The notes beneath the pieces were generated by a model. The model saw nothing but the letters and a program-made list of their open reading frames with translations, searched no databases and was not told the origin of the DNA. The position numbers and the translations under genes are program-made. From Warburgia ugandensis (taxonomy: Eukaryota; Streptophyta; Magnoliopsida; Canellales; Canellaceae), in the NCBI GenBank assembly GCA_035236585.1, contig CP141127.1, positions 48,994,001-49,058,000 on the forward strand: DNA of 64,000 bases, written 5' to 3'. Of this stretch, positions 22,077-35,665 are shown piece after piece (positions within the stretch are counted from its first letter, which is position 1; each line of letters starts with the position of its first letter).

Positions 22077-24796
22077 TGTAATAACCTGAATTTTTAAGTC
22101 CTATTTTGGAATATTAAAAGTGATATTTTTAGAGATCCAATTGGTAAAAATATTCCAATAATTATATTCAACTCAAAAAATGGAATCCAACGACATAACG
22201 AACACTGGAAACAGAGATCAAATGACAAAGTTATGGATGTTTGGAGATTAAGGGCATTTTTATAATTTAAATGCAAAAGGCTAAGGGTCCGAAAAAGCAG
22301 GGGGTTGTTTTGATAACGACACCCCCCTTCGTCACCCTTGTTCATCCTCCTCCTGACGTAGATGCCTTGCAGCATCTACACTGCCTTCTCCAGTTAGCTT
22401 TGAGGCACCGATCCACTGCATGGATAGCTCAGATCCACTGCATGGATAGCTCAGATGGGAGATCTGAGCCATCCAATGAGTTAGTGGGACCCCAAAAACC
22501 TAGAATACCTAGGACAGTGGGTGCATCGTGGCATTCTGGGTGTTGATCATGGACCAAGATGGTTGGAAGGTCTAGATCGGATTGCCCCATTTGGTTGACC
22601 TACGCACGTGCCGAAGATGCACGCGCACGACACACAACCAGAATGCATGCCCTGGAGCATCTTTCGGGCAAGTGCGAGCATGCGGGTGTGGTCATGGTTC
22701 GATCTGGACGCACACACATCCTGGGAACCGTGACGCTCATGCCCTGTGTTGTCAAATCTAGGTCGTCTATCTACCATACAACACTAAATTTGCAATTAAG
22801 AAGGCTACACAACTCCAATCGACCATCCGAAAGGACCTTTGTGTTCATATTAACGACGCAAACCTACTTATACAATAAAATTTAGGATCATAAGACTATT
22901 TCATGTGACTATAGCCTAAAAACCATGAAAATCTCATAAATCTACAAGATCAAAGTTGATCAATTCTCATACATTGATCCATTAGGTATATTAGGAGATC
23001 AATACACCTAGATCAAGCCTAAATCATATAGATCAACCATTATAAGTGAGATTTAACATGGAGACCCATAAATCAAATATCTATAACATAAAAGATAGAT
23101 CAAGCCGTTAATCTATAAATCTAATTAATGATCTATAAACAATGGAAAATGATACTTGAATTCTTGTTATCATATAATATCCAGGGCCTCACAAAGGTTC
23201 TCTAGGACTCGAATTGAAGAGAAACAAGAGCTAAGTGATGACGATCGAGGTAGCTAGTCTGATACTACTAAGTTTTCAAATGCATTTCCAAACTCTAATT
23301 GATTTATTTAATCCTGATGACTATGTTTAGTATGCTTTTTTTGTGATATAATATTCTCATAATGAGTATGTAGATTTTCCTTATGATCTTACATGTAATT
23401 ACTTGCATATTTGGTAAATAGTCCTTATATAAGCACTGCATACATGTTTTGGAACTGGTTGCATAAATTGCACAATTTGTGATGATTGAGATTCGGAATA
23501 TAAGCATATTCATATGCATTGCTCGCATGTTTTGAAACACATTGCATAGATTGCATGATTTACAATGATTGATATTGGGATTTCACGTATCTATATTTTC
23601 AGGGCAATGAGCCTCGTGGGCCCTATGCTGAGGGGTTGTTTATGTATGGGGTTGGCCTCCCGGCCTCTACTATGAAAAGTGGATGGTATCAACGCCAAAA
23701 TGGCATTGTCCCTTCCTCGACTGCTATGGTAAACAGGGATGACCACTGGAGGTGTTCACGGCACCCTTTCGAGGACATATCCATAGTCATCGTGGAGGCT
23801 ATTGTGGGTTGGTCTCTAGATTTTGGAGACACATGATTCTAAATGTGTTCTGATCATGAGCATAGTTGACCCTATGATTTCAATTTTATGGATATGCATA
23901 TAGCATTGAGATGGTCATAAACAAGTGCTCGTGACTAGTTGGCTTGATGTGCTCACTAACCCATAGGCTTGATTCTGAGAGACCCATGTGCATGATATCT
24001 ATAGTGATGCTATCATCTACTTTGACCGATTACTATTTTAAGAATTTCATAATTATGATTAGCTTATGATTCATTGATTAATCAACTTGATGTTTTTGCT
24101 GAGATCTTAGTACATAGATTGAATAATCACTACTCTATGATTTTAATTACATGGTTGATTACTGGATTTCGATAAAAGATTCTATGGTTGATAATGTGTA
24201 AATACTCGTATGTTTTATACATGTTTACACAAAAAGGAAATTGCACAATGTTTTACATGGAAAACCTCTTTTGAAACCGTGTATGTTGCATGCCATGTTT
24301 TCAAAATAGTGGTATCAGATCACCTATTGAGTATGAGGAATACTCACCCAAATACATTATTTTTATAGATTAGCTCCAACAAGATTAGAAGAAGCATAAG
24401 GAAATGTTAGTACTACAACCAAGCGAATGAAAATAAAGACAAGTATGAATGTAAGTATATAATCTATCCTTTGGACATGTATATGTAATTATTACAATTG
24501 GGCTGTGAGCTGTGACTGGATCAACTTGGGATATACATATATGATTGTTTTAACAGTTGGGCTATGAGCTGTGACTGGATAGACCTGGGATATACGTATA
24601 TGATTGTTTTAAATTTTAAAACTTCCTTGTTTATCTTGAAAGCAAATGGCACTTGGGGTTTTCAAAATTAATTCAAAATAAAAGATTTTTCACTGCATTG
24701 CATTGATTTTATAAAAGTGTTTTCAAATAGGGATCGATCCTGCATTAGGAATTAGTTTTGCATTTAAAAATGCATGTGAAAGCCCAAGTCATCACA
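22077..24796 (+). repeat. Element D, 5' LTR
   Basis: 2,720 bp, TG...CA ends. Compared with the 3' LTR it lacks about 290 bp (corresponding to 31743-32033), the piece that contains the TATA-like box, and instead has a 22-bp tandem duplication at the break. Short open frames (for example 22559-22885 and 23636-23836) recur in other LTR copies but follow nucleotide homology and vary in length, so I do not call them genes. Confidence 0.92.
22411..22454. repeat. 22-bp tandem duplication at a deletion point in D 5' LTR
   Basis: The unit 22411-22432 ('atccactgcatggatagctc'+'ag') is repeated exactly at 22433-22454. It lies just where about 290 bp present in the 3' LTR are missing, which suggests one repair event made both. 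Confidence 0.92.
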
Positions 24797-24798
24797 GT

Positions 24799-24810
24799 TG
24801 GTATCAGAGC
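24799..24810 (+). other. tRNA-iMet primer binding site, element D
   Basis: TGGTATCAGAGC, two bases after the 5' LTR. It matches the 3' end complement of plant initiator tRNA-Met over all 12 bases. Confidence 0.93.
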
Positions 24811-25717
24811 TCAGTTTGATCCTTTCACAGCCAATCCTGCATGTCCAAAAGTCATATACGACTAGAATAATTATGAAAAAGTAGTCTAAAAACAAGTAAT
24901 AGAGAAAAAGGTAGTATAAATATGAGTAATAAAGATGACTAGAATAAGAAATAATATCAATATCACGAAGAAATATACCATAAATAAATAGGTGAAAGGG
25001 AGTCTGATTTAACAAATACTTCAGCATTGGAAGGGGCAAACCTTATCAAAAATCTAGTCTAAATGACTTAGGGATGAAGAAGTGTTGAGTAGTGAAGTAA
25101 GCAAGAGATCTGTTCGATGAGAATAAGATTTTGATGAGAATAAGGAATGGAAATAAAAGATGATGCTAGTAGAATCTTTAGGAGATAAGTTTGACTTGTA
25201 CTAGATCAATCAAAGTGAGAATCCTGAAGAACTTAGCTCAATTCTAGATGACTTAATTGGAACCTTATGAAAAGTAAATTGCTATCTTGCAATGACAACC
25301 TAAGTATAATGGAGCATATCAGAAGATGAGTACAATAATTGATATATTATGTGATCAAGAGGAATATAACATGAATATGACAGTGGATGTAAAAGACTGA
25401 ATCTGAGAAGAATGATAAAGAATGTGATTATAACAAAGTTACTAAAAGATTTTGATGATAGTCTGATGGGGGTGACTGATCTGTGATAATAGATTGATCA
25501 TGACATGAACTTATAAGAGAAGTATAGTATGAACAAAATGTCAATGTAATTGTCAAGACACTGCATGGTTTTATTGAGAATACAGACAATTAAGGATTTT
25601 GATACTTCTTGGAGGGATTCAGTTTATCATATATGTTGATGAAAAGTGTGGATGTAGTATTTAAGTAACAAATAAAATGGAGACATTGATCTAAGTAGAC
25701 AAATGGAGGATTTTGAT

Positions 25718-25755
25718 TATATAAATAAATAAATAAAAAGAAAGAAAGAAAGAAA

Positions 25756-25838
<83 letters not shown>

Positions 25839-25840
25839 GA
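25718..25840. repeat. Compound microsatellite (AAAT)n-(AAAG)n-(GA)n-(TAGA)n
   Basis: AAAT units from 25718, AAAG units to about 25754, an uninterrupted GA tract 25761-25810, then TAGA units 25811-25839. The open frame read through it on the minus strand is low-complexity. Confidence 0.97.
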
Positions 25841-27274
25841 TGCAAATACAAGTATTTGATAGATGTTGAATAGTCAAAATAAGAAGATCATGACTTTATT
25901 GAGGATAGAAAAGAGAAGTATAGAATCAAAGATCTTTCATCTTGATCGTATAGCCAAATTGAAAGATGAATCAATCAATTTTGAAGGAATAATAGTAAAC
26001 GAGTTGGTGATTTTATTATGGAAGAATATAATAGAGCTAAAGTAGTAGGAAATGCAGACTTTGAGTAGAGTGTTAGAAATAAGGACATTGTATTGCAAGA
26101 AATTTCCAATGAAGGATTGTGATCAATTGGGAATTAATTTCTAAAATTAATTGAATGCTTATATCAATTGTTGAAATTAGAATTTTATCAGATCCATTAG
26201 TTTATGAGGAAACACCAGTGATTGTAGTCAATAACAAGGAGAAGTTGATCATACCCAACATTACTATTATATGATTAAATGAGAAGGAAAAAGCAAGGAT
26301 AGTGACTTGTCCAATCGATCTTCATCAACGAGAGTACCATCAAAGATCAACTTGATGTCTTGATATCATAGAGGAGGATTAGGAGGATTGGAAGAGCAAG
26401 TATCTTGGGGACATTATTTAGCAATAGATTTAAGTGTCATTACCTTTAGAATAATGTTGATTGAATTAAGGTATTCCAATCATATCCAATTAAACATACT
26501 CATAAACAGTAGCTTAAGAGAAATGTTATGGATACTTATACATGAGTCTTTCATTAAAGGAAGCCAACTAATTGGACTAAGCCAGTTGAGGATGTAAAAT
26601 TACATTAGATCTAGTAACAGCTGAGTCAGAAGTGAAATGAGACAAGATCTAACACAATGACGAAAATTGCTGATCTTTCCAGACCTTACCAGATGCTATG
26701 ATAGCTATAGGGGTCACTTTGGGTCTGAAAGATATGCTACTACCTTAGATTGGAAGGAAGGGCGGTTAAGCACCGATCACTTTAAAGGTCTTTGAGCTCG
26801 TAACCTGTAAATTGGAAAGGGATCAACAAGTAATCGAGCATATTCTTTTTATACATCTAAAAAGATGTTCCATGCTTACCTGTGTGTTGTTGCTCCAATA
26901 GCTTTAGCACAAATTGTTATAATAGCGTATTGGATGATTATTATTGTTAAAACAAGTATGGGGTGGTATGTGACAATTGAGAAATTGAGAGAACCACTAC
27001 TTACGATACCTCATGACAATTGAGACACAATGGTTGCTAACAATGCCTTTGATGAATGATTGAATAATGTATCGATATAGGAAATGGAAGGAGAAAAGTT
27101 AAGATAGATGTCACACTATATGGTAATATCTAACATGTAATGTTTAATAGCCTATAGACAAAAAAAAAAAAGGTATTTGTTATATGTACATATTAAGTAC
27201 AAAAACCAATTGAAGAAGATAAATAGCAGTAAAGTCCATAAGGGTTAACGTTACCAGATTAAGGTGCCAGATAG

Positions 27275-27317
27275 ACACACACGCACACACACAAATATAT
27301 ATATATATATATATATA
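27275..27317. repeat. Compound microsatellite (AC)n-(AT)n
   Basis: ACAC with one G interruption at 27275-27293, followed by an AT run to 27317, inside element D. Confidence 0.95.
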
Positions 27318-28256
27318 ACTTTTGGTCTGAAAGATTATGAAGTGAATCATCAATCAAGGAAAACTTAAAGAGGATAATGACAAGGGATCCAACCATGAAC
27401 ATAGCAAGTGTACTCTGATATAGATAAGAGAATTTTGACACGAGTATGAATATCGCTGGAAATCCTAATGACAATTTTATGCAATTAGTGATATAAGACT
27501 CTAAATGAGAACATTCAAACTATGATGATAGATTGACCATAAACATTTTGACATGATTTTGAATAAATTCTTCGAGGAGATAAGTATTTGATGGATTCAA
27601 TATCTATGAAACTTGATATATGGTTAGGAGATCTTATTTGCAGTATGTAATAGTATAATTGATGGAAGATGCTACTTGATTTGTTTTCAAAGTTCTATTT
27701 TGAATGTAAATATTGGTTGAGGAATCGAGTCATATATGAAAGGTGAAAGACAGTTGGAATTCAAAGTTGGAGACTAGTTCTCAAACAATTTTCCAACAAA
27801 AGGGTTTAGTATGAAGAAAGCTTTTATCATTGACATAACGAGATGAGAAGTGAAAACTGTATCAATTTTTGAAGTTGCTTGAAGAAAATATGAAGTTGAA
27901 TAGAAAAAATGTAAACTTTTGGAACTTTTAGCAGCAAGGTGCAGGTAATGGTAAATAGATCACTAAATGGAAGACAAGAGGAAAAACAAATTATCCTATA
28001 CTATTCAAAATGAAAGATAATAAATAAGATTATTGAAGAATAAGGAGTAAAATAGTATCATAGAAGTGTGGAATAGGTTATACACGATTAAAGGAGTATG
28101 GTAATCCAAGGATTTGGAGATATCAATTTTATGAACTGAATTTATGAAATAGTGTTGATTAATTAACATGTAAAGACTAAGTACCAGAGTTTGTAGCGAA
28201 AGTGGCTCTTTATTAGCTGAATTCGAGTTATATTTAAGGATTTTGTTGAAAGAATT

Positions 28257-28955
28257 AAAATTGAAATCATAGGGTCAACTATGCTCATGATCAGAAGACA
28301 TCTGGAATCATGTGTCTCCTGTATCTAGAGACCAGCCCACCCTAGCCTCCACGGCGACTATGGATATGTCCTTGAAAGGGTGTCGTGAACACCTCCAGTG
28401 GTCGTCCCTGTTTATCATCACAGTCGAGGAAGGGACAATCCCATTTTGGCAGCGATACCATCCACTTTTCATGGTAGAGGCCAGGAGGCCAACCCTATAC
28501 ATAAACAATCTCTCAGCATAGTGCCCACCAGGCTCATTAGCCTAAAAAAAATAGATACATGTAATCCAAATCTCAATCATCATAAATCATGCAATCTATG
28601 CAATGAGTTTCAAAACATGTGAGCAATGCATATAAATATGCATATATTTAGAATCTCAATCATCACAAATCATGCAATTTATGCAACCAGTTCCAAAACA
28701 TGTATGCAGTGCTTATATAAGGACTATTTACCAAATATGCAAGCAATTGCATGTAAGATCACAAGGAAAATCTATATACTCATTATGAGAATATTATATC
28801 ACAAAAAGCATACTAAACATGGTCATTAGGATTAAATAAATCAATTAGAGTTTGACAATGAATTTCAAAAATTAGTAGTATCATATTACTTACCTCGATC
28901 ATCGTCACTTAAATCGCGTTTCTCTTCAATTCGAGTCTTAGAGCACCTTTGTGAG
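28257..28955 (-). repeat. Inverted partial LTR fragment inside D
   Basis: The reverse complement matches D LTR sequence 23190-23885, from 'cacaaaggtgctctaagac' to 'catagggtcaac'. It joins directly, tail to head, to the direct fragment that starts at 28956. The same LTR part recurs in direct orientation at about 30010-30720, so the two can pair as a hairpin with a loop of about 1.1 kb. Confidence 0.9.
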
Positions 28956-31296
28956 GTCGTTCTACTAACGACACCCCCCATCTTCCTCGTCGTCTTCCTT
29001 AGCGCACCTGCACCGCCTTTGCAGTGCTGCACTGCCATGGGACAGCACCGCCTTCCTCCAATATATTTCCTCCACTCTCCCCTTCCCTCACTACATTTCC
29101 TCCCCTCCAAATCGCTCCCTCTGTGTTTTCGGCAACAAGGGTTTTTAGCTATGATCGGAGCTTCAACGGGCGTCACAGTGGGCTCCTAGGTAAAACCCTT
29201 CTCCCGCTCTCCATTCCTCTTTCTTCCCCCTCCATTTTCCCCTAGATCTCGACCGGATCTGGTCTCACCGGGCAACAGATCATCGGTGAAACCAGTACCA
29301 GTGGATCTACTTCAAATCCACCACCTGGGCAGCTCAAATGCGAGATCTGAGCCGCCCAACATGTTCTTAGAACCCCAAGACCCCAGAAAACCCAGGATAG
29401 TCCATGCATCATAGCATCCTGGGCATTGATCCAGAGCAGGGATGGTTGGACGGTCCAGATCAGACCACCCCATCTAGGTCGATCTATGCATGCACCGAAG
29501 ACGCACACGCACGACGCCGCCCAGGACATACGCCCTGGAGGATCCTTTGGGCATGTGTAGTTGTGCGAGCATAGTCGTGGTTCACCCAGGACGCGCACGC
29601 ATCCTAGGAACTGTGACACACAGGCCCTGCATTGTCAAATCTGGTTCGTCCGTGGATTTGCAACACTAAAAATGCAATTAAGAAGGCCACATAACTACGA
29701 TCGACAATCCAAAAAAATTGTTGTGTTCGTATTTACAATGCAGATCTCCTCATACAATAAAATTTAGGATCATGAGATTGTTCAAGGTGACTATAGCATG
29801 CAAACCATAAAAATTTCATGGATTGACAAGATCAACTATGATCGGATCTCATTGATTAACCTATTAGATGCCCTAGGACATCATTAGTTCAGGATCAACC
29901 CAAAAATCACCTAAATCGATCGCTAGAGACCCACAAATCATATAGATCTTGCCGTTGATCTGTGAATCGAGAAATAATACTTGGATTTTATGTCCAAATA
30001 ACATCCAGGACCCCACAAAGGTGCTCTAAGACTTGAATTGAAGAGAAACGTGACTAAGTAACAACGATCAAGGTAGGTAGTCTAATACTGCTAAGTTTTC
30101 AAATGCATTTCCAAACTCTAATTGATTTATTTAATCCTGATGACCGTGTTTAGTATGCTTTTTGCGACATGATATTCTCATAATGAGTATGTAGATTTTT
30201 CCTTATGATCTTGTATGCAATTGCTTATTTGGTAAATAGTCTTTATATAAGCACTGCATACATGTTTTGGAAATAGTTGCATAAATTGCACGATTTGTGA
30301 TGATTGAGATTCAGAATATATGCATATTTATATGCATTGCTCTCATGTTTTAAAACTCATGACATAGATTGCATGATTTATGATTATTGATATTGGGGTT
30401 TCATGTATTTATATTTTTTTGGGCTATTGAGCCTGGTGGGCACTATGCCGAGAGGTTGTTTATGTATGGGGTTAGCCTCCTGACCTCTACCACAAAATTG
30501 AATGGTATCATTGCCAAAATGACATTGTCCCTTCCTCGACTACTATGCTAAATAGGGACGACCACTGGGGGCGTTCACGGCACCCTTTTTGAGGATAGCC
30601 ATAGTCACCGTGGAGGCTATGGTGGGTTGGTCTCTAGATACCGGAGACACATGATTCCAGATGTGTTCTGATCATGAGCATAGTTGTCCCTATGATTTTA
30701 GTTTTATCGATATGCATATAGCATTGAGATGGTCGTATACGAGTACTCATGACCAGTTGGCTTGATGTGTTCGTCGAGAGACTCATGTGCATGATATCTA
30801 GTGATGCTATCATCTGCTTTGACCGATTACTATTTTAAGAATTTCATAATTATGATTAGTTTATGATTTATTGACTAATCAGCTTGATGTTTTTGCTAAG
30901 ATCTTAGTACATGGATTGGGTAATCACTATTCTATGATTTTCGTAATATTTATATTGTTGATTACTAAATTTTTATAAAAGATTCCATGCTTGATAATGT
31001 GTAAATGAGTGTATGTTTTATACATGTTTACACAAAAAGGGAATTGAATGATGTTTTATATGGAAAGCATCTTCTGAAACCATGCATATTGCATACCGTG
31101 TTTTCAAAATAGTGGTATCAGATCACCTACTAAGTATGAGGAATACTCACCCAAATACATTATTTTTACAGATTAGCTCCAACAAGATTAGAAGAAGCAT
31201 AAGGAAATGTTAGTACTACAATCAAGGGAACAAAGACAAAGACGAGTATGAATGTAAGTATATAATCTATCCTTTGCACATGCATATGTAATTATT
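28956..31296 (+). repeat. Direct partial LTR fragment inside D
   Basis: Matches the D LTR from 'gtcgtt..aacgacacccccc' (22300 in the 5' LTR) to 'atgtaattatt' (about 24490). It lacks the first 220 bp and the last 300 bp of an LTR. It retains the region around the TATA position that the 5' LTR has lost, although the box here is the weaker ATATATTT at about 29068. It is probably the remains of another insertion or of recombination between elements. Confidence 0.88.
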
Positions 31297-31407
31297 TCTG
31301 AGTCCTAAGGGAGAATACATTCTTCAAGAGGAACCTAAGAAACAAAATATCCTAGAGATAACAATTTGTGGAATTTCGGGGACGAAATTGTTTGTAAGGG
31401 GTAATAA
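31297..31407 (+). other. Element D, 3' internal end with polypurine tract
   Basis: The stretch 'gaatttcggggacgaaatt' (31371-31389) and the purine tract AAGGGG (31396-31401) precede the 3' LTR. This arrangement is characteristic of plant Tekay/Del chromovirus 3' ends. Confidence 0.8.
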
Positions 31408-33774
31408 TGTAATAACCTGAATTTTTAAGTCCTATTTTGGAATATTAAAAGTGATATTTTTAAATATCCAATTTGGTAAAAATATTCCCATAATCAAATT
31501 CTACTCAAAAAAGAAATCCAACGGCATAAAGAACGCTGGAAATGGAGATCAAATGGCAAAGTTATGGATGTTTAAAGATTAAGGGCATTTTTGTAATTTA
31601 AATGCCAAAGGCTAAGGGTTGGAAAATGCAGGGGGTCGTTTTGATAACGACACCCCCCTTCGTCACCCTTGTTCGTGCTCCTCTCGAAGTACACGACTTG
31701 TAGCGTCTACATTGCCTTCTCCAATCATCCTTTGCGGTGCCGAAAAGAATGGCGACACCACCACAGGACGGCACTACCTTCCTTCCTATAAATTTCTTCT
31801 CCTCCTCCTCCCAACACATCTTCCTCATCTTCTTCCTTGTGTTTTCTCGCATTTAGGGTTTGTGCGACATGGAAAAATCTCAAATCTCTGCCTCTCCCAC
31901 CACCAAGGTACCCTTCTTTTCTTTCGTCTCTTCTCTCCTCTCTTTCTCTAGCATTTCCCCCTTAGATCTAGGCTTGATCTGATCTCACCGGCTGGCAAAT
32001 TGCCGGTGAAACCAGAAATGGTGGATCTGCTTCAGATCCATAGCATGGATAGCTCAGATGGGAGATCTGAGCCATCCAATGAGTCAGTGGGACCCCGAAA
32101 ACCTAGAATACCTAGGAAAGTGGGTGCATCGTGTCATCCTAAGCATTGATCAGGGACCAAGATGGTTGGAAGGTCTAGATCGGATCGCCCCATCCGATCG
32201 ACCTACGCACGTGCCGAAGATGCACGAGCACGACGCCTAACCAGAATGCACGCCCTGGAGCATCTTTCGGGCAAGTGCAGGCATGCGGGTGCTGTCTCGA
32301 TTCGACCAGGATGCACACACATCCTGGGAACCGTGACGCGCATGCCCTGTGTTGTCAGATCTGGTTCGTTTATCTGCCATACAACACTAAATTTGCAATT
32401 AAGAAGGCTACACAACTCCGATCGACGATCCGAAAGAACCATTCTGTTCGTATTGACAATGCAAACCTACTTATACAATAAAATTTAGGATCATAAGACT
32501 ATTTCATGTGACTATAGCCTAAAAAACCATAAAAATCTTATAGATCTACAAGATCAAAGATGATCAATTCTCATAGATTGATCCATTAGGTATATTAGGA
32601 GATCAATATACCTAGATCAAGCCTGAATCATATAGATCAACCATTGTAAGTGAGATTTAACATGGAGACCCATCAATCAAAGATCTATAACCTAAAAGAT
32701 AGATCTAGCCGTTAATCTATAAATCTAATTAATGATCTATAAAGAATGGAAAATGATACTTGAGTTCTTGTTATCAAATAATATCTAGGGCCTCACAAAG
32801 GTGCTCTAGGACTCAAATTGAAGAGAAATGAGAGCTAAGTGATGACGATCGAGGTAGGTAGTCTGATACTACTAAGTTTTCAAATGCATTTCCAAACTCT
32901 AATTGATTTATTTAATCCTAATGACCGTGTTTAGCATGATTTTTGAGATATAATAATGAGTATGCATATTTTCCTTATGATCTTGCATGCAATTGCTTGC
33001 ATATTTGGTAAATAGTCCTTATATAAGCATTGCATGCATGTTTTGGAACTAGTTGCATAAATTGTACGATTTGTGATGATTGAGATTCGGAATATATGCA
33101 TTGCTCGCATGTTTTGAAACTCATTGCATAGATTATATGATTTACGATGATTGAGCTTGGGATTTGATGTATCTATATTTTCAGGCAAATGAGACTGGTG
33201 GGCACTATGCTGAGAGGTTGTTTATGTATGGGGCTGGCCTCCCGCCCTATACCATGAAAAGTGGATGGTATCGCTACCAAAATGGCATTGTCCCTTCCTC
33301 AACTATTGTGGCAAACAGGGACCACCACTGGAGGTGTTCACAGCACCCTTTCGAGGACATATCCATAGTCGTCATGGAGGCTATGGTGGGCTGGTCTCTA
33401 GATACCAGAGACACAATTCCAAAAGTGTTCTAATCATGAGCATAGTTGTCCCTGTGATTTTAGTTTTATCGATATGCATATAGCATTGAGATGATCGTAG
33501 GCAAGCACTCGTCACTAGTTGGCTTGATGTGTTCACCAACCCATAGGCTTGATGCCAAGAGACCCATGTGCATGATATCTATAGTGATGCCATCATCTGC
33601 TTTGACCGATTACTATTTTAAGAATTTCATAATTATGATTAGATTATGATTCATTGATTAATCAGTTTGATGTTTTTGCTGAGACTTTAGTACATAGATT
33701 CAATAATCACTACTCCATGATTTTAATTATATGGTTGATTACTGGATTTCAATAAAAGATTCTATGGTTTATAA
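31408..33774 (+). repeat. Element D, 3' LTR, part 1
   Basis: Starts TGTAATAACCTGAATTTTTA exactly as the 5' LTR does. It has the segment with TATAAATT that the 5' LTR lacks. It is broken by E at 33774/33775 and resumes at 40602. Confidence 0.93.
31787..31794 (+). promoter_or_regulatory. TATA-like box in D 3' LTR
   Basis: TATAAATT about 380 bp into the LTR, in the setting 'cttcctataaatttc'. It is absent from the 5' LTR through the deletion there. Only this copy could act, and it would read out of the 3' LTR. Confidence 0.5.
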
Positions 33775-35665
33775 TGTGATGACCCGGGTTTTTCCATGCA
33801 TTTTTAAATGCAAGATCTAAATTCCTAAGGCGCGATGCATCCCTATTTGAAAACCATTTTATAAAAACCATGCAATGCAGCAGAAAATATTTAGTTTTAA
33901 ACTCATTTTGAAAACCCCGAGTGTCATTTGCTTTCACAATACTCAAAGTAGTTTATGAAAAACTTCAGAAATCATAATTGTTTTTCCCAAGGTCTATCCA
34001 GTCACAGCACACAGCCCAACTGTAAATAAATACAAATACATGTCCAAAAGGTAGAGAGTTTACTCACATGTATAGTTGTCTCCTTTGTTTATTCACTTGC
34101 TCATAGCACTAATATCTCCTCAGATGTCTTCTATTTGTGAGTGAAACTATCCTGAAAAATGTTAAGGAAAGGGTGAGTATATACTATACTCGGTAGGAGT
34201 CTATCACTACTAGTTTTGCAATGCATGCTATGTTTAAAATCATATACTCTTAAAAACATGTGCATGTTCGAACAATCACGTTCAAATTGATATTAAAAAC
34301 CATTGTCGAATTGAAATACTGATGACTTAAAGAATAGCATAATCCAAGTCGAAAGTATCATATATCATAAACATAATGATATGCATAAGATGCTCAACTG
34401 AATCCAACTCATGGATATCTGGTATGGTCGACCAACCTCATGTCATGCCATATGCAATGCAAATAAATCCTCAAACCATAGGGTCCAACTATGCCCACGA
34501 CCTCGCCACCGTGTGGCCCCGGGTACCTAAGGACACAGGGTCAATGCCTCCACGGGATATATGACACTTCGACCTAGTGCCGTGACACCAGTGGTAGCCC
34601 CCTGTACCACATGCAGTCGAAGCTGGGACGTTACCCTTTCTGGGCGTAGTACCCATCCACCTAATAGTGGTAGAGGCTGGAGGCCAACCCAAACCTCTCG
34701 GCATAGTGCCTACGAGCTTATTAGCCCAAATCATATCAGATCAAACAAGAGAAAACCTCTCTTTCAAAACCTATCCTCTTTGGGTCCCTCACAACTACCT
34801 AGCCCTCACAACTACCTACCCAGCGTCTTTTGGGCACTCCAGCATCTTTTGGTAACCCTCAAGGACATGTAATCTTTCAAACACTCAATGCTCACAAATC
34901 ATGCAATATATGCATTTGTTTGCAAAACATATCTATGCATAATGTATATGCAATTATTTGCAAAACATATCTATGCATAAAGCATTTATCATATGTATGC
35001 TGAATTAAGTCATGCTAAACAAATTATATAACTTATACTTGAAACATGCATAAAACAATCATGGCTCTTTCAAAAAGTCTAGTAGCGATAGAGCACCTAC
35101 CTCAAAGTCTCCTGGAGTCGTGTCCTTTAGCACTCAACCCGTCCCTGGGTCTCATTCATAAACTCCTGGGTATGAATGGATATAAGGAGTCCTTATTAAT
35201 TTCAATCCATTTTAGACATTAAATCACTAGATCTGCCTTTTAGGGTCTATGGTTCTTGCCTAATTCATTGTCAGGCTAGATCCTATGATATGGATCTATT
35301 TTTCAATGGTTAGATTCTATAAATGGTCCTATGATCCTAATTTTAAAGTCTCATTAGGTTCGCGTGTCCCAGATCCCAAGACACCCGTGTATCCTGGTTG
35401 AACTGTGACCGCCTTACGTGCATGCGTGCCCAAAGGCTGTGCCAGGGACCGCATTTTGCACCCGCACATGCCTACTCAAGTGACGTGCTATGACGCGTAT
35501 CATCGCACGGACGTACCTTGTAGCATGGCGCGTCTTAGCTCCTAGGGCACCCCGCGCATCCTGGTTGAGCCAAGACATGTGCCCCATGTCGCGCGCACAC
35601 CCGAAGGCCGCACCTGGGACAGTGTACGCACTGTCGTACACCTGGAACCCGTCCCATGGACTCAT
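33775..35665 (-). repeat. Element E, 3' LTR remnant (start missing)
   Basis: Nearly identical to the 5' LTR for 33775-35270. The CpG-rich part 35271-35665 is not in the E 5' LTR but resembles the D LTR stretch 22560-22760 in style and words ('cctgg', 'cacacccgaagg', 'gcgcgc'). Beyond 35665 the sequence is internal, so U3 and the TATA region are deleted. Confidence 0.82.

Larger units (their letters stand above)
24811..28256 (+). other. Element D, internal region without recognisable genes
   Basis: A-rich and G-poor, with dense stops in all frames. The longest frames (about 60-95 codons) are simple-repeat or random. The segment up to about 27600 aligns by eye with the internal region of E (38308 down to 35666, minus). 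Shared words include 'cctttcacagcca', 'aaataggt', 'caaatactt', 'tcctaatgacaa'. Homology without shared frames suggests a family that lost coding capacity before both copies spread. It holds two microsatellites. Confidence 0.75.

Noticed and set aside
23636..23836. Recurring frame 'MFMY.VGL.ASTMKSGWY' in D-type LTRs (also 28308-28508 minus and 33164-33433)
   Set aside because: All copies are the same LTR sequence, so recurrence comes from nucleotide homology. Lengths differ, the copy at 30460 is broken, and opposite-strand frames are equally long.
24799..24810. Possible tRNA gene fragment
   Set aside because: Only the 12-base primer complement is present, directly after an LTR; no cloverleaf can be formed.
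31619..31951. 110-codon plus frame at the start of the D 3' LTR
   Set aside because: It covers the TATA region and overlaps an equally plausible minus frame; the homologous 5' LTR lacks most of it.
34489..34734. Frames on both strands of the E LTRs (for example 34489-34734 and 39037-39282)
   Set aside because: They occur in LTRs that are about 97% identical, so conservation is uninformative, and both strands are open to a similar degree because the DNA is GC-richer.
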